DNA of 26,423 bases from Alphaproteobacteria bacterium UBA6187 (GTDB lineage Bacteria; Pseudomonadota; Alphaproteobacteria; Rickettsiales; UBA6187): assembly GCA_002422795.1 (NCBI GenBank), contig DITJ01000077.1, positions 743-27,165 on the forward strand, in the 5' to 3' direction. Below are positions 8,250 to 15,041 of this stretch, one piece after another (positions within the stretch are counted from its first letter, which is position 1; the number at the start of each line of letters is the position of its first letter). The notes under the pieces are model-generated. The model ran no database searches. It was not told the DNA's origin and saw only the letters and a program-made list of their open reading frames with translations. A program made the position numbers and the translations under genes.

Positions 8250-8265
8250 TTAAGTTTAAACTTAA
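8250..8265. repeat. Perfect 16-bp palindrome TTAAGTTTAAACTTAA
   Basis: A perfect palindrome in the gap between the zinc-ribbon gene and the R-M promoter. With its flank, the 12-mer CATTAAGTTTAA (minus strand 8267-8256) is repeated exactly on the plus strand at 14028-14039 in the leader of the repressor gene. It could be a second class of operator or part of a divergent terminator; no protein can be assigned. Confidence 0.5.
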
Positions 8266-8273
8266 TGCCATAA

Positions 8274-8297
8274 TGGTAAAAATTGCAATTTTTACCA
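8274..8297. terminator. 24-bp perfect palindrome, possible bidirectional terminator or operator
   Basis: The left half TGGTAAAAATTG is followed by its exact reverse complement CAATTTTTACCA. As RNA it could form a 10-bp hairpin with a TGCA loop; the 3' arm carries a T5 run on either strand. It lies 9 bases after the stop of the zinc-ribbon gene and upstream of the R-M promoter, where an operon terminator would be expected. The stem is AT-rich and lacks a following U tract, so an operator is also possible. Confidence 0.45.
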
Positions 8298-8305
8298 AAC
8301 GGATT

Positions 8306-8941
8306 TTATAGCCTGTCTAAAATGCCAAACTTAGCTGACATTGCCATTAACGATATTTTTTCGTAATGCTCCATTTCATTAATAAGCCTATCAAATGTTT
8401 TATGTTGCATGTGCTTTGGTTTTTCTATCCAGTCATCGGTGCAGCCGTTACCGCCTAATTTCTGGTGTATGGCTTGCGCCTTATGCAACATTCTGTAATG
8501 AGGGGCTGCATTCTGGCTTTCATATGAGAGGCTCAGGCACTTGCGGCAACCAAAATACGTGCCTGTTAGGTATAACTTGCCAACACGTCTGGAACACCCC
8601 TTTAAAGGGCATATAAACCACCACCGCTTGCCGCCATAATTAGGGGCTGTTGTAACTAGTGATATTTTATAATCAAACTTTTCCTTAGTGTCGGTGTTGG
8701 TATAGATAGGCTGAAAATATTGGCTTTCACCTTCCAGCGTATTCACCCTAAAACTTATGTTAGAGCGTATATGTTTTTCACCCATCCTTGTTACAGACCA
8801 TGTTAAAGAGCCGCCACCGTGACAAATGCTATCCTTAATATAGCCATGCTTTACAAGGTAGTTAATATCAAGGTTACAATAGTCATCTGTAGTGTCTTTC
8901 TTGCTTCCCCTATACCAACTTCCTGAACCTGAGCCGCCCAT
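8306..8941 (-). CDS. Zinc-ribbon mobile-element protein of unknown function
   Basis: A 211-aa protein. RWWFICPLKGCSRRVGKLYL followed by GCRKCLSLSYESQ places Cys111, Cys116, Cys132 and Cys135 as a four-cysteine zinc ribbon. The 'RWWF-C-P-C-RRV-LY...C-C-LSYESQ' pattern is common in small uncharacterised proteins of proteobacterial phages and integrative elements. The N-terminus is Gly/Ser-rich (MGGSGSGSWYRG), another family habit. I start it at ATG 8941, 4 bases after GAGGAAAA, rather than the TTG at 8980. It is the last gene of the replication-type operon, 31 bases after the stop of the previous gene. Function is unknown; nucleic-acid binding is plausible. Confidence 0.7.
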   Translation of the reverse strand: MGGSGSGSWYRGSKKDTTDDYCNLDINYLVKHGYIKDSICHGGGSLTWSVTRMGEKHIRSNISFRVNTLEGESQYFQPIYTNTDTKEKFDYKISLVTTAPNYGGKRWWFICPLKGCSRRVGKLYLTGTYFGCRKCLSLSYESQNAAPHYRMLHKAQAIHQKLGGNGCTDDWIEKPKHMQHKTFDRLINEMEHYEKISLMAMSAKFGILDRL

Positions 8942-8972
8942 AAAATTTTCCTCTGCTTTTTTACCGAAATCA

Positions 8973-9803
8973 TTAGGCAAGTTTAGTGGTTACAATAAAG
9001 TCCTTTCCCCTCAATTCCTGCAATTTTATAAGCATAGCAAGGGTTTTCTCGAATTTGCGATCAAGGTGGTTTTCATAGCGTGTGAACTTATTTAAGTCGT
9101 TTTGTGAAAGAAAAGACTGCCCTAATACCTGTTTTTTAATCTTTTCCCTGCTTTCCAGCTCATAAACACGTGCTTCATAGTATGGAATGTTTTTAATTAT
9201 CCAAGTATGAAGGCTATCTGCATTTTCTTCATAAACACGCTCGCTATACTCACTTACTCTTTCACCAAGATATTCAGTTTTCCATTCGCGCTGGTCTTCC
9301 TTATGCAAGGCCGCAAAAGCTTTTTCATAAGGTTGCATTTCTTCAATTGCCTTTCTGGCCTTCTTCCAGCAAGCAAGATACTGCTTCATTTCCTTTAATG
9401 CCTCTTGTGTTTCTTGCTCAGTGGCAACCACCGCCTGCTTAATATCAAATTCCTTTGTGCCACTAGAAGTTTCAAGTAATGCTGCCCTTGCGGATATATG
9501 GCTTTTATTATAAGAATCGGTATTTTGTATATGATTGTTTAAGTTTGCTTGCGTGCTAGTCATTTCTGCATATCTAAGGCGCATCTTGCGCCATACAACA
9601 CCAGCCAACTCTTCAACAAGATGTGATTCTGTTGCTCCATATGGATCATGCTCTTGCACCAGGGAATCAAGCAAGGCCTCATAATCAACACTATTTTCCC
9701 ACTGCATAACGGTATATTGTGACAATATACCATGTTTCATGGCGTTATACTTTGATACTTCATAATTGCCATTGTCCGTTGTTATTACGTTGTTATCTAT
9801 CAT
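8973..9803 (-). CDS. Mobile-element protein of the 'NAxKHG' helical family
   Basis: A 276-aa, mostly helical, charged protein. Near the N-terminus it has KYNAMKHGILSQYTVM (residues about 18-33), then a region with EALLDSLVQEHDPYGATESHLVEELAGVVWRKMRLRYAE. This layout, NAxKHG plus a 'DP.g..e..Lve.lA...WR..R' helix, recurs in uncharacterised proteins of proteobacterial phages and islands, some of which sit where a small terminase subunit would. I cannot assign a function. It starts with ATG and overlaps the preceding small gene by 11 bases, so it is part of the same operon as the primase and DUF3987 genes. Confidence 0.65.
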   Translation of the reverse strand: MIDNNVITTDNGNYEVSKYNAMKHGILSQYTVMQWENSVDYEALLDSLVQEHDPYGATESHLVEELAGVVWRKMRLRYAEMTSTQANLNNHIQNTDSYNKSHISARAALLETSSGTKEFDIKQAVVATEQETQEALKEMKQYLACWKKARKAIEEMQPYEKAFAALHKEDQREWKTEYLGERVSEYSERVYEENADSLHTWIIKNIPYYEARVYELESREKIKKQVLGQSFLSQNDLNKFTRYENHLDRKFEKTLAMLIKLQELRGKDFIVTTKLA

Positions 9804-9993
9804 TTTCTATAACTCCATTTAAATATACGATATTATTAGAATAACGTGCTGCTTTCCTCTTAGGGCAAGGTTTATAATATTTTTTAAATTCAATAATGTT
9901 ATAATCTAAAGTATCTAAACCATCTAAAGTTTTGGGCTTGCGTAACACTTCCCTTTCAAATTTATTAAAATCAAATTCCAGAAATACCTTCAT
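9793..9993 (-). CDS. Small hypothetical protein in the replication operon
   Basis: A 66-aa basic protein (MKVFLEFDFNKFEREVLRK...). The start is set by a textbook ribosome site AAAGGAGG 7 bases before ATG 9993; the longer frame with TTG at 10020 would begin upstream of this site. It starts 2 bases after the DUF3987 stop and overlaps the next gene by 11 bases, so all are probably translated from one message. No recognised domain. Confidence 0.65.
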   Translation of the reverse strand: MKVFLEFDFNKFEREVLRKPKTLDGLDTLDYNIIEFKKYYKPCPKRKAARYSNNIVYLNGVIENDR

Positions 9994-9995
9994 AA

Positions 9996-11501
9996 TTAAA
10001 CCTCCTTTATAATTTTCCAAACTTCTCTTCTGGTTTTTTCCTTAATTACTTTACTACCAGCAATCTTTTCTAACCAGTTATGGCCTTCTAATACCGCCAC
10101 TATTTGCTTTGCTTTATCTTTTGTATTGATTGCATTACTGCATAGCTGGTAAATATCAGGTAGCGACACATATTCTTCATCCCACGTGTTGTGCAGCCAA
10201 TACAAAAGTTTTTCCGCAAGTAATATATTGGGGTCTGCCATACCTTCATCAAAAATTCTTAATGCCTCATTTGCATAGTATGAAGATATATTTATACCCT
10301 GCATAAGGTATTTTAATTCCAGCTTTTCAGTATTGATATTTTCTATTAAAGCAAGGGTTGCCGCTATTCTTGATGCATGTTCAGGAAGTTTATTAGCAAG
10401 CCCCTTAATGCTTTCAAGGTCTTTTCCTGCTCCCATTCGTTCTTCAATATGATCTGAAAAGCTGTAAAATAACTCCGCCGCATCTTGATTAAATAATATT
10501 ACTCTTGGCCGTAATTCATTTTTAAACCCATGCTTTGTTGGTAGTGGAATTGTAAGAATATCTGATATTACTGAAGTAAATTTATCAAGTGCCAAAAAAC
10601 TTTCATCTTTTACCTTATGCTTTAATCTCGTTCCAGTTGTGCTAACAGGTGAAGCTACTAACATTCTTGATAATAAGCCCTGATCTTTTAAAACCGCATC
10701 AGAAAGGAATGTTGAGGCGATTCTTGGCTGCGCCATTAAATGCATACAAATTCTTCTGCCATTTAATATGGTTGTTCCATCAACACTTCTAACCCTCTTT
10801 ATGGCGTTACCATCCCAAACTTCAGAAAGTGCGGCGGCTGTTCGTATCTTGTTTTCTTCCTTCATGCCATGCCCACCTATAAACTGGCCTCCTTCTGAAG
10901 AGAAAACGCCCATGCTTGGCTGACCATGTACCATTAATTTACAAAGCCCTTCAAAAGTAGGTTCGGGGCAAATAAGCAATGGTGTTAATGGTTGCTCAGG
11001 CTCTTTGCCTAATTTATCAAGTTCATTCTTAACACCAGAAACATTACCTTTATTCTGTTTTAATATTACTTTCCTTTGGTTGTCATATGCATCATAAGCA
11101 TTTTTCCAGCCTTGATATTCTAAATCGTATTTTTGCCTTAACTCTTCTTCAAACGCCTGAATGGCATTCATTGCTTCATTATCGCAACTACTCTTGCGCT
11201 CGCCACTTTCTGCTATAGTTAAGAAAAAACAGGATAAAGGCCTTTCCTGCCCAAATGGCAATGTGATATTTGCATGGCCTTGTACTGCTAAATTTGAGCT
11301 TGCCAGTATTGACTGAGCGCATATCGCTATAGGAGCTTGTATTTTATCATGCAGCCCTATCACGGCTTCTTTTAATAAATCAGGTAATGAATTAATAGGG
11401 AACTCAAAAGGCGTTGTTTTCTGCTTCCTAAGAGGCTGAGGTGGTTCTTTGGTTATTTCTTGTGCATCCATAATATTTTCTTTCACCTTAAATTTACTCA
11501 T
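9996..11501 (-). CDS. DUF3987 P-loop protein (helicase-like replication factor)
   Basis: A 501-aa protein that resembles the DUF3987 family of phage, plasmid and island proteins, which sit next to TOPRIM primases and are regarded as helicase-like. Visible points: PINSLPDLLKEAVIGLHDKIQAP near residues 36-57, QGHANITLPFGQERPLS, then a modified Walker A AESGERKSS at 97-106 (ESGERKS in place of GxxGxGK[ST], as is usual in this family). Later come FSSEGGQFIGGHGM and RRICMHLMAQP. A Lys-rich coiled coil lies around 118-170. It overlaps the primase gene by 8 bases. The pair probably supports replication of the excised element. An internal ATG at residue 11 is a possible alternative start. Confidence 0.82.
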   Translation of the reverse strand: MSKFKVKENIMDAQEITKEPPQPLRKQKTTPFEFPINSLPDLLKEAVIGLHDKIQAPIAICAQSILASSNLAVQGHANITLPFGQERPLSCFFLTIAESGERKSSCDNEAMNAIQAFEEELRQKYDLEYQGWKNAYDAYDNQRKVILKQNKGNVSGVKNELDKLGKEPEQPLTPLLICPEPTFEGLCKLMVHGQPSMGVFSSEGGQFIGGHGMKEENKIRTAAALSEVWDGNAIKRVRSVDGTTILNGRRICMHLMAQPRIASTFLSDAVLKDQGLLSRMLVASPVSTTGTRLKHKVKDESFLALDKFTSVISDILTIPLPTKHGFKNELRPRVILFNQDAAELFYSFSDHIEERMGAGKDLESIKGLANKLPEHASRIAATLALIENINTEKLELKYLMQGINISSYYANEALRIFDEGMADPNILLAEKLLYWLHNTWDEEYVSLPDIYQLCSNAINTKDKAKQIVAVLEGHNWLEKIAGSKVIKEKTRREVWKIIKEV

Positions 11502-12462
11502 TATTTTGCCCCTGTAATAAATCGTTAAAATCCATGCCCTCTGGTGGCATCGCTATTTGCACCCCATAACCAGCAGAAAGTAAGCGGTCTGCCAGTTTGT
11601 TTGCGGCTCCTATTCCAGCGTTATCGTTGTCTGCGGCTATGATTATTTTCTGTGTTATTTCTAAAGGTGGCACTTCTACATTCAACATGCCGCTAGTTGA
11701 TAATGTTGCCCATGTTGGCAATCCTGTTGACATAGCAACGCTTAATGCAGTTTCTATACCCTCAGTTAAAATAAGCTTTGAGGATGGGTTTGATAACCTT
11801 ACCGCACCACTTTTAACGCTGCCCAACATCATTTTGTTAGGTGCAACATTCGCCTTACCTGTGCCATCGGGTTTTAAATATGTGCGGTGTATTGCTGAAA
11901 CTTCTATATGTGGCCATACAGTAACAGCGGCAACCATAGCAGGAAAATGAAATCCTGTTGGTTTATGGTAAAGCTTATGGTGGTATCTAATCGTTGGCGG
12001 TATTGCACCTGCTATGCACCTGCTTTTAAAATACTCAGTCACAAGCGAGTTTTCAGCACAATGGCTTTCTTGCCAAATTTTTTTATAATACTTACTATTA
12101 CTTACTTGAGCTGTTGCAGTTGATTTAAGGGGCTGTAAAACGTAACTTGTTATTATATCGCCGCCAACAATAGCCTTTGCAGCTTCGTACTGGCTTAATC
12201 CGCATAAATAAGCATACAGGCTTATAATATCGCCTCCTTTGTCGCCAGTAGCAAAATCAGCCCACTTGCCATTTATAAGATTAATTCCAAATGATCCAAG
12301 GCTGCTATCGCTTCTTGTCGGGTTAAGAGCAATATATTCATGCCCTCGTTTAATGCCATTAGGCAGCACAGAAATTACAAAACTTTCTATAGAGTTGTTT
12401 ACGCATAAAGCGGCTTGTTCAAATAAAGAGTTATTTCTCATTTTCTTTAATGCTCCATTCAT
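11494..12462 (-). CDS. TOPRIM-domain primase of an integrative element
   Basis: A 322-aa protein. The C-terminal half is a TOPRIM domain: KLILTEGIETALSVAMSTG with Glu234, then IIIAADNDNAGIGAANKL with the DxD acidic pair at 278-280. The N-terminal part (about 38-100: GHEYIALNPTRSDSSLGSFGI, GKWADFATGDKGGDIISLYAYL) has the layout of a primase zinc-binding domain but lacks a CHC2 set of zinc ligands, as in many island and P4-like primases. It would make primers for replication with the DUF3987 partner. It overlaps both neighbours (32 bases upstream, 8 downstream). The ATG at residue 8 is an alternative start. Confidence 0.85.
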   Translation of the reverse strand: MNGALKKMRNNSLFEQAALCVNNSIESFVISVLPNGIKRGHEYIALNPTRSDSSLGSFGINLINGKWADFATGDKGGDIISLYAYLCGLSQYEAAKAIVGGDIITSYVLQPLKSTATAQVSNSKYYKKIWQESHCAENSLVTEYFKSRCIAGAIPPTIRYHHKLYHKPTGFHFPAMVAAVTVWPHIEVSAIHRTYLKPDGTGKANVAPNKMMLGSVKSGAVRLSNPSSKLILTEGIETALSVAMSTGLPTWATLSTSGMLNVEVPPLEITQKIIIAADNDNAGIGAANKLADRLLSAGYGVQIAMPPEGMDFNDLLQGQNNE

Positions 12463-12592
12463 TGAGCAATAAGAAAAAGCTCACAAGATTATCTTTAATC
12501 TTGCGTTCATCCTCGTTACTAAGGTTTTGACTAGAATAGTTTTGCCAGAATGAAGTTCCTGCGCTTCCAGCATCAACGTGAATGTTAGGCAT
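12431..12592 (-). CDS. Small hypothetical protein upstream of the primase
   Basis: A 53-aa reading frame starting MPNIHVDAGSAG. The ATG at 12592 is preceded by GGAGGG at 7 bases, better than the GTG at 12613 of the longer frame. It overlaps the primase start by 32 bases, so it may serve translational coupling. No family recognised. The good ribosome site argues that it is translated. Confidence 0.5.
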   Translation of the reverse strand: MPNIHVDAGSAGTSFWQNYSSQNLSNEDERKIKDNLVSFFLLLNEWSIKENEK

Positions 12593-12696
12593 AACATGCC
12601 CTCCTACACTCACCGTTTACTTCTGAGTCACACAGATAGAATTACGGTATTTTATATTAAAGCCGCTTCCGTCGCAGAAGTCGGGGTTTATTTAAT

Positions 12697-12891
12697 TTAA
12701 AAGTCGTTTAAATCTTTTTCTTCAATAACAAATTTATGGCTTTTGCCAGCTTTATAAGTAATTTGCCGCTTACCATTTTGTAACTTGTCACATTCAATTT
12801 CACACTTAAAGAATCCATGCTTTATACCCGACATTATATTGGATAACATCTTGGAAAAACCTTCTTTTTCTGTTATTTTATTTATATCCAT
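12697..12891 (-). CDS. Small hypothetical protein, first gene of the replication operon
   Basis: A 64-aa, Lys-rich protein (MDINKITEKEGFSKMLSNIM...) with ATG at 12891 and a purine-rich leader containing AAGGAA. It is the first gene after operator C and precedes the 53-aa ORF, primase and DUF3987 genes, so it may be the leading gene of that operon. There is no recognisable domain. A short hairpin-capable sequence (CGCTTC/GAAG around 12662-12683) follows in the gap, but is too weak to call a terminator. Confidence 0.5.
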   Translation of the reverse strand: MDINKITEKEGFSKMLSNIMSGIKHGFFKCEIECDKLQNGKRQITYKAGKSHKFVIEEKDLNDF

Positions 12892-12919
12892 CTTTTCTTT
12901 ATTCCTTTCTTTGTCAATT

Positions 12920-12937
12920 GTGCATTAAACGCTAAAC
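12920..12937. promoter_or_regulatory. Operator C, in front of the small-ORF/replication operon
   Basis: On the minus strand GTTTAGCGTTTAATGCAC matches the pattern of operators A, B and D; on the plus strand it agrees with the reverse of operator B at 15 of 18 bases. It lies 29 bases before the ATG of the 64-aa gene. I could not find a convincing -35/-10 pair around it, so its relation to the promoter is less clear than for A, B and D. Confidence 0.6.
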
Positions 12938-12955
12938 GTAGTTTGCAAAAAAATA

Positions 12956-13648
12956 CTATATAGCGAGTGATAAGTTATTGCTGGTTTCTAAAAGTAAGCC
13001 GACTTGTTTTAATCTCACTACCATTGCATGTGATGATACATTAAAAGCCTGAGCCAGTTCTCTTGCCCAAAGTTGCAATGCAACATCTTTTTCCATTTGC
13101 CTGTTATTGCGTAACCTACTAGTAACACTGGCTGCCACCCTATCCAGAAATAAAGGTTGAGGCTTACCAGTAAAATCTAACCATTGCTTTTTAAGCAAGT
13201 GTGTCTGAATTAGCAGCGCACCAGCAAAGTAATCAGCCTGCCTTTCTATCATAGCCCTGCCTTCACTGCTTCTGCATAAAATAACTTCGTTTGATTCCAA
13301 GTCATCAATAAAAGATAGATTGCTTTGACTTGCTTTTACAATAGGGGCGTGAAGCGTCCAGTGCGCCACTTCGTGTGCTAATGTAAAATTATAACGTCCA
13401 GCTTTTGTAAATGGATCATCTGGATAAAGTGAGTCATTTATATAAATCACCTCCTTGTTAATATTGATATAACCCAAAATATCCGTTTCTTCTTCAATTG
13501 GATATACAGCGAGTTTTAAATGTAACTCTATAATATCCTCAATAGGAATTGCAGGGGATGTTATCTCGCCATATTTTGTTTCATATTCAAATAGAAGCTT
13601 CGTAGCTTCATGCTCAATATCAGCATATTTTAAAAATGGGTACTGCAT
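12956..13648 (-). CDS. ImmA/IrrE-family metallopeptidase
   Basis: A 230-aa protein with the zinc protease motif HEVAHWTLH (HExxH at residues 92-96) preceded by AGRYNFTLA, and a downstream ERQADYFAGALL helix with the third-ligand glutamate. Both are typical of the ImmA/IrrE (DUF955) family. In ICEBs1 and related elements ImmA cleaves the ImmR repressor after DNA damage or quorum signals and releases excision genes. Its ATG overlaps the stop of the repressor gene (TAATG), the usual coupled repressor-protease arrangement. The C-terminal third (about 150-230) contains a helix-turn-helix-like segment AFNVSSHAMVVRLKQVGLL, which is a known feature of some family members. Confidence 0.92.
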   Translation of the reverse strand: MQYPFLKYADIEHEATKLLFEYETKYGEITSPAIPIEDIIELHLKLAVYPIEEETDILGYININKEVIYINDSLYPDDPFTKAGRYNFTLAHEVAHWTLHAPIVKASQSNLSFIDDLESNEVILCRSSEGRAMIERQADYFAGALLIQTHLLKKQWLDFTGKPQPLFLDRVAASVTSRLRNNRQMEKDVALQLWARELAQAFNVSSHAMVVRLKQVGLLLETSNNLSLAI

Positions 13649-14010
13649 TACTTATCCTTTTTCTTAAATGTTTCTGCTTTAGATATTAATTTATGCCACT
13701 CTTCTTTAGTTAATCCCTGAGATGTTCTTAAAAATTGAGCCGCCTCAATAGGGTTTTCTGTAATAATATCCCTTATCTCATCTGATATTTTGCCAGCCAT
13801 ACCCAAAACCAAGTTTTCATCCTGCCCAAGCTCTTTGGCAATAGTGCGGATTGTTTCTTCTGAAGGCGGATCAAAATCACCACGCTCAATTTTAGAAATA
13901 TAAGTTGGGCTTTTCCCCACCATTTCAGCAAATTTTCTAAGAGTTACCCCTTTTTCAGTTCGAGCTTTCCGCAACCAATCACCAAATTCTTGCTTGCTAA
14001 TTTTCACCAT
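13648..14010 (-). CDS. XRE-family repressor, ImmR-like
   Basis: A 120-aa protein. Residues about 9-65 form an XRE/Cro-type helix-turn-helix: LRKARTEKGVTLRKFAEMVGKSPTYISKIERGDFDPPSEETIRTIAKELG. A short C-terminal tail follows. It is coupled to an ImmA/IrrE protease, so it is the likely master repressor of the element. Its own promoter on the minus strand is TTGACA (14068-14063), 17 bases, TAAACA (14045-14040), and operator D overlaps the spacer and -10 box, as expected for autoregulation. The start is ATG, with AAAGG 9 bases upstream. Confidence 0.92.
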   Translation of the reverse strand: MVKISKQEFGDWLRKARTEKGVTLRKFAEMVGKSPTYISKIERGDFDPPSEETIRTIAKELGQDENLVLGMAGKISDEIRDIITENPIEAAQFLRTSQGLTKEEWHKLISKAETFKKKDK

Positions 14011-14040
14011 AGCTTTATACCTTTTTACATTAAGTTTAAT

Positions 14041-14058
14041 GTTTAGTGTTTCTTAAAC
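14041..14058. promoter_or_regulatory. Operator D and repressor promoter
   Basis: GTTTAGTGTTTCTTAAAC covers the spacer and part of the -10 of the repressor promoter (minus strand TTGACA 14068-14063 and TAAACA 14045-14040). A weaker second copy, GTCAACCAATTACTAAAC at 14064-14081, keeps only the right half and overlaps the -35 box. Two stacked sites in the repressor's own promoter, plus single sites at the recombinase, R-M and replication genes, are what an autoregulated element repressor would show. Confidence 0.7.
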
Positions 14059-14246
14059 TGCTTGTCAACCAATTACTAAACAAAATATCAGAATATTTTA
14101 TATTGTGTATATTTTAATAAAACTTTAGATACTTTAGATGGTTTAGGCAGAAAGCTTTGTAAATTTAATTGCATCTTAAGATTTGATGCATACTTACTTT
14201 GCACTATCAGTATTGGTTATTAATATGATTAAATTAAAGGGTTTGT

Positions 14247-14753
14247 ATGATAAATAGTAAAGCCAGATTTTCCAAAAAAATAAAACTCCAAAACGAGGAA
14301 AAGAACCAAAAATTTTCAAAGGAAGCTGGTGTATATATAATTTGTGCATGTGAAAATGATAGCGAGCTTACGGATATACCTATTAAAAGATTTATCGGCG
14401 AAGATCGCAGAGGGATTTTGTATATAGGTAAAGGTGTCAAGATGCATGGCAGAGTATCTGAATTTTGTAGGTATATTAAAGCAGATAGTAAAGTAAATAA
14501 AAACTGGAATCATCCAGGTGGCAAAAGACTTTGGCACATTCTCCAAAATGATGAGAATAAACAAAAAATTAATAACGATATTTCATTGGACAATTTATAT
14601 GTAACTTTTATTGAAGTTGAAATTAAGCAGGGCGATGCACCAACAGATAAAGCTGAAGAAAAAGAACAAGAATTATTAAGATTATACTTCAAAGAATATG
14701 GCGAAGTGCCACCATTAAATGGAACTCTAGAGCTAGCTAAGTCGGGAGTTTGA
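14247..14753 (+). CDS. GIY-YIG-like nuclease-fold protein
   Basis: A 168-aa protein with a GIY-YIG-like core: GVYII at 28-32, then GILYIGKGVKMHGRV at 56-70 with the YIG motif and Arg69. A candidate catalytic glutamate lies in KAEEKEQELLRLY (135-147), and PLNG with Asn158 follows. These are the conserved positions of GIY-YIG nucleases in order. The insertion between the two strands (about 33-55) is longer than usual. It is the only plus-strand gene of element 1, divergent from the repressor, at the very edge next to the right repeat. It starts with ATG, 7 bases after AAAGG. It could act in defence, in element mobility or as a homing-type cargo nuclease; the context does not decide. Confidence 0.62.
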   Translation: MINSKARFSKKIKLQNEEKNQKFSKEAGVYIICACENDSELTDIPIKRFIGEDRRGILYIGKGVKMHGRVSEFCRYIKADSKVNKNWNHPGGKRLWHILQNDENKQKINNDISLDNLYVTFIEVEIKQGDAPTDKAEEKEQELLRLYFKEYGEVPPLNGTLELAKSGV

Positions 14754-14760
14754 ATGCCAA

Positions 14761-14882
14761 TGAAGGATTCGAACTGAATAAACCTACTTTATATAGTAGC
14801 AACGGCCTCAAAAGCATACTGAGTCTGTGCATTAGGCATCATGCAAATAGTTCGATATTGCTCTACTAAGGGGAGCCATTTC
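14761..14882 (+). repeat. Right attachment-like repeats of element 1 / left end of element 2
   Basis: TGAAGGATTCGAACT (14761-14775) and GGGGAGCCATTTC (14870-14882) are exact copies of the blocks at 2969 and 3019. They sit just after the GIY-YIG gene and about 160 bases before the tyrosine integrase start, where a P4-type integrase usually has its tRNA-derived att core. The sequence between the blocks does not fold into a recognisable tRNA. Confidence 0.55.
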
Positions 14883-14894
14883 ATCATCCAACAC

Positions 14895-15041
14895 AGTCCA
14901 ATAAAGTCCAAAAAACCTTGACAAATAGCCATTTTTCCGCCTATCATCCTCTAACAACGTCCAACGATATCTTATAACATACCAACATGTTTGATGGTAT
15001 TTTTGGTGGTATCTGAAATTCTAAGCAGAGGAAGTACCAAC
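14895..15041. repeat. Integrase promoter and arm-type repeat region
   Basis: AGTCCAA occurs at 14895 and 14905, CGTCCAA at 14958, and a second family appears as ATACCAACA (14979), GATGGTAT (14993), GGTGGTAT (15005) and GTACCAAC (15034). Such clustered short repeats in both orientations are typical arm sites upstream of P4-type integrases. A promoter TTGACA (14918-14923), 18 bases, TATCAT (14942-14947) lies among them, so the integrase probably represses its own gene by binding. The ribosome site is AGAGGA, about 9 bases before ATG. Confidence 0.6.

Larger units (their letters stand above)
3019..14882. mobile_element. Element 1: serine-recombinase integrative element (about 11.9 kb)
   Basis: The segment between the two copies of GGGGAGCCATTTC holds a serine recombinase at one end, R-M genes, a DUF3987/TOPRIM replication pair, and an XRE-ImmA/IrrE switch at the other end. 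Nearly all genes are on the minus strand, and four shared operators bind them into one unit. No conjugation or capsid genes are seen, so it would have to be mobilised by something else. The limits are inferred from the repeats. Confidence 0.55.

Noticed and set aside
12662..12683. Hairpin CGCTTC...GAAGTCG as a terminator between the small ORFs
   Set aside because: The stem has a bulge and no T tract in the direction of transcription.
14755..14882. A functional tRNA gene next to the integrase
   Set aside because: Only T-loop-like and acceptor-end-like pieces are present; no D-arm, anticodon arm or matching acceptor strand could be found on either strand.
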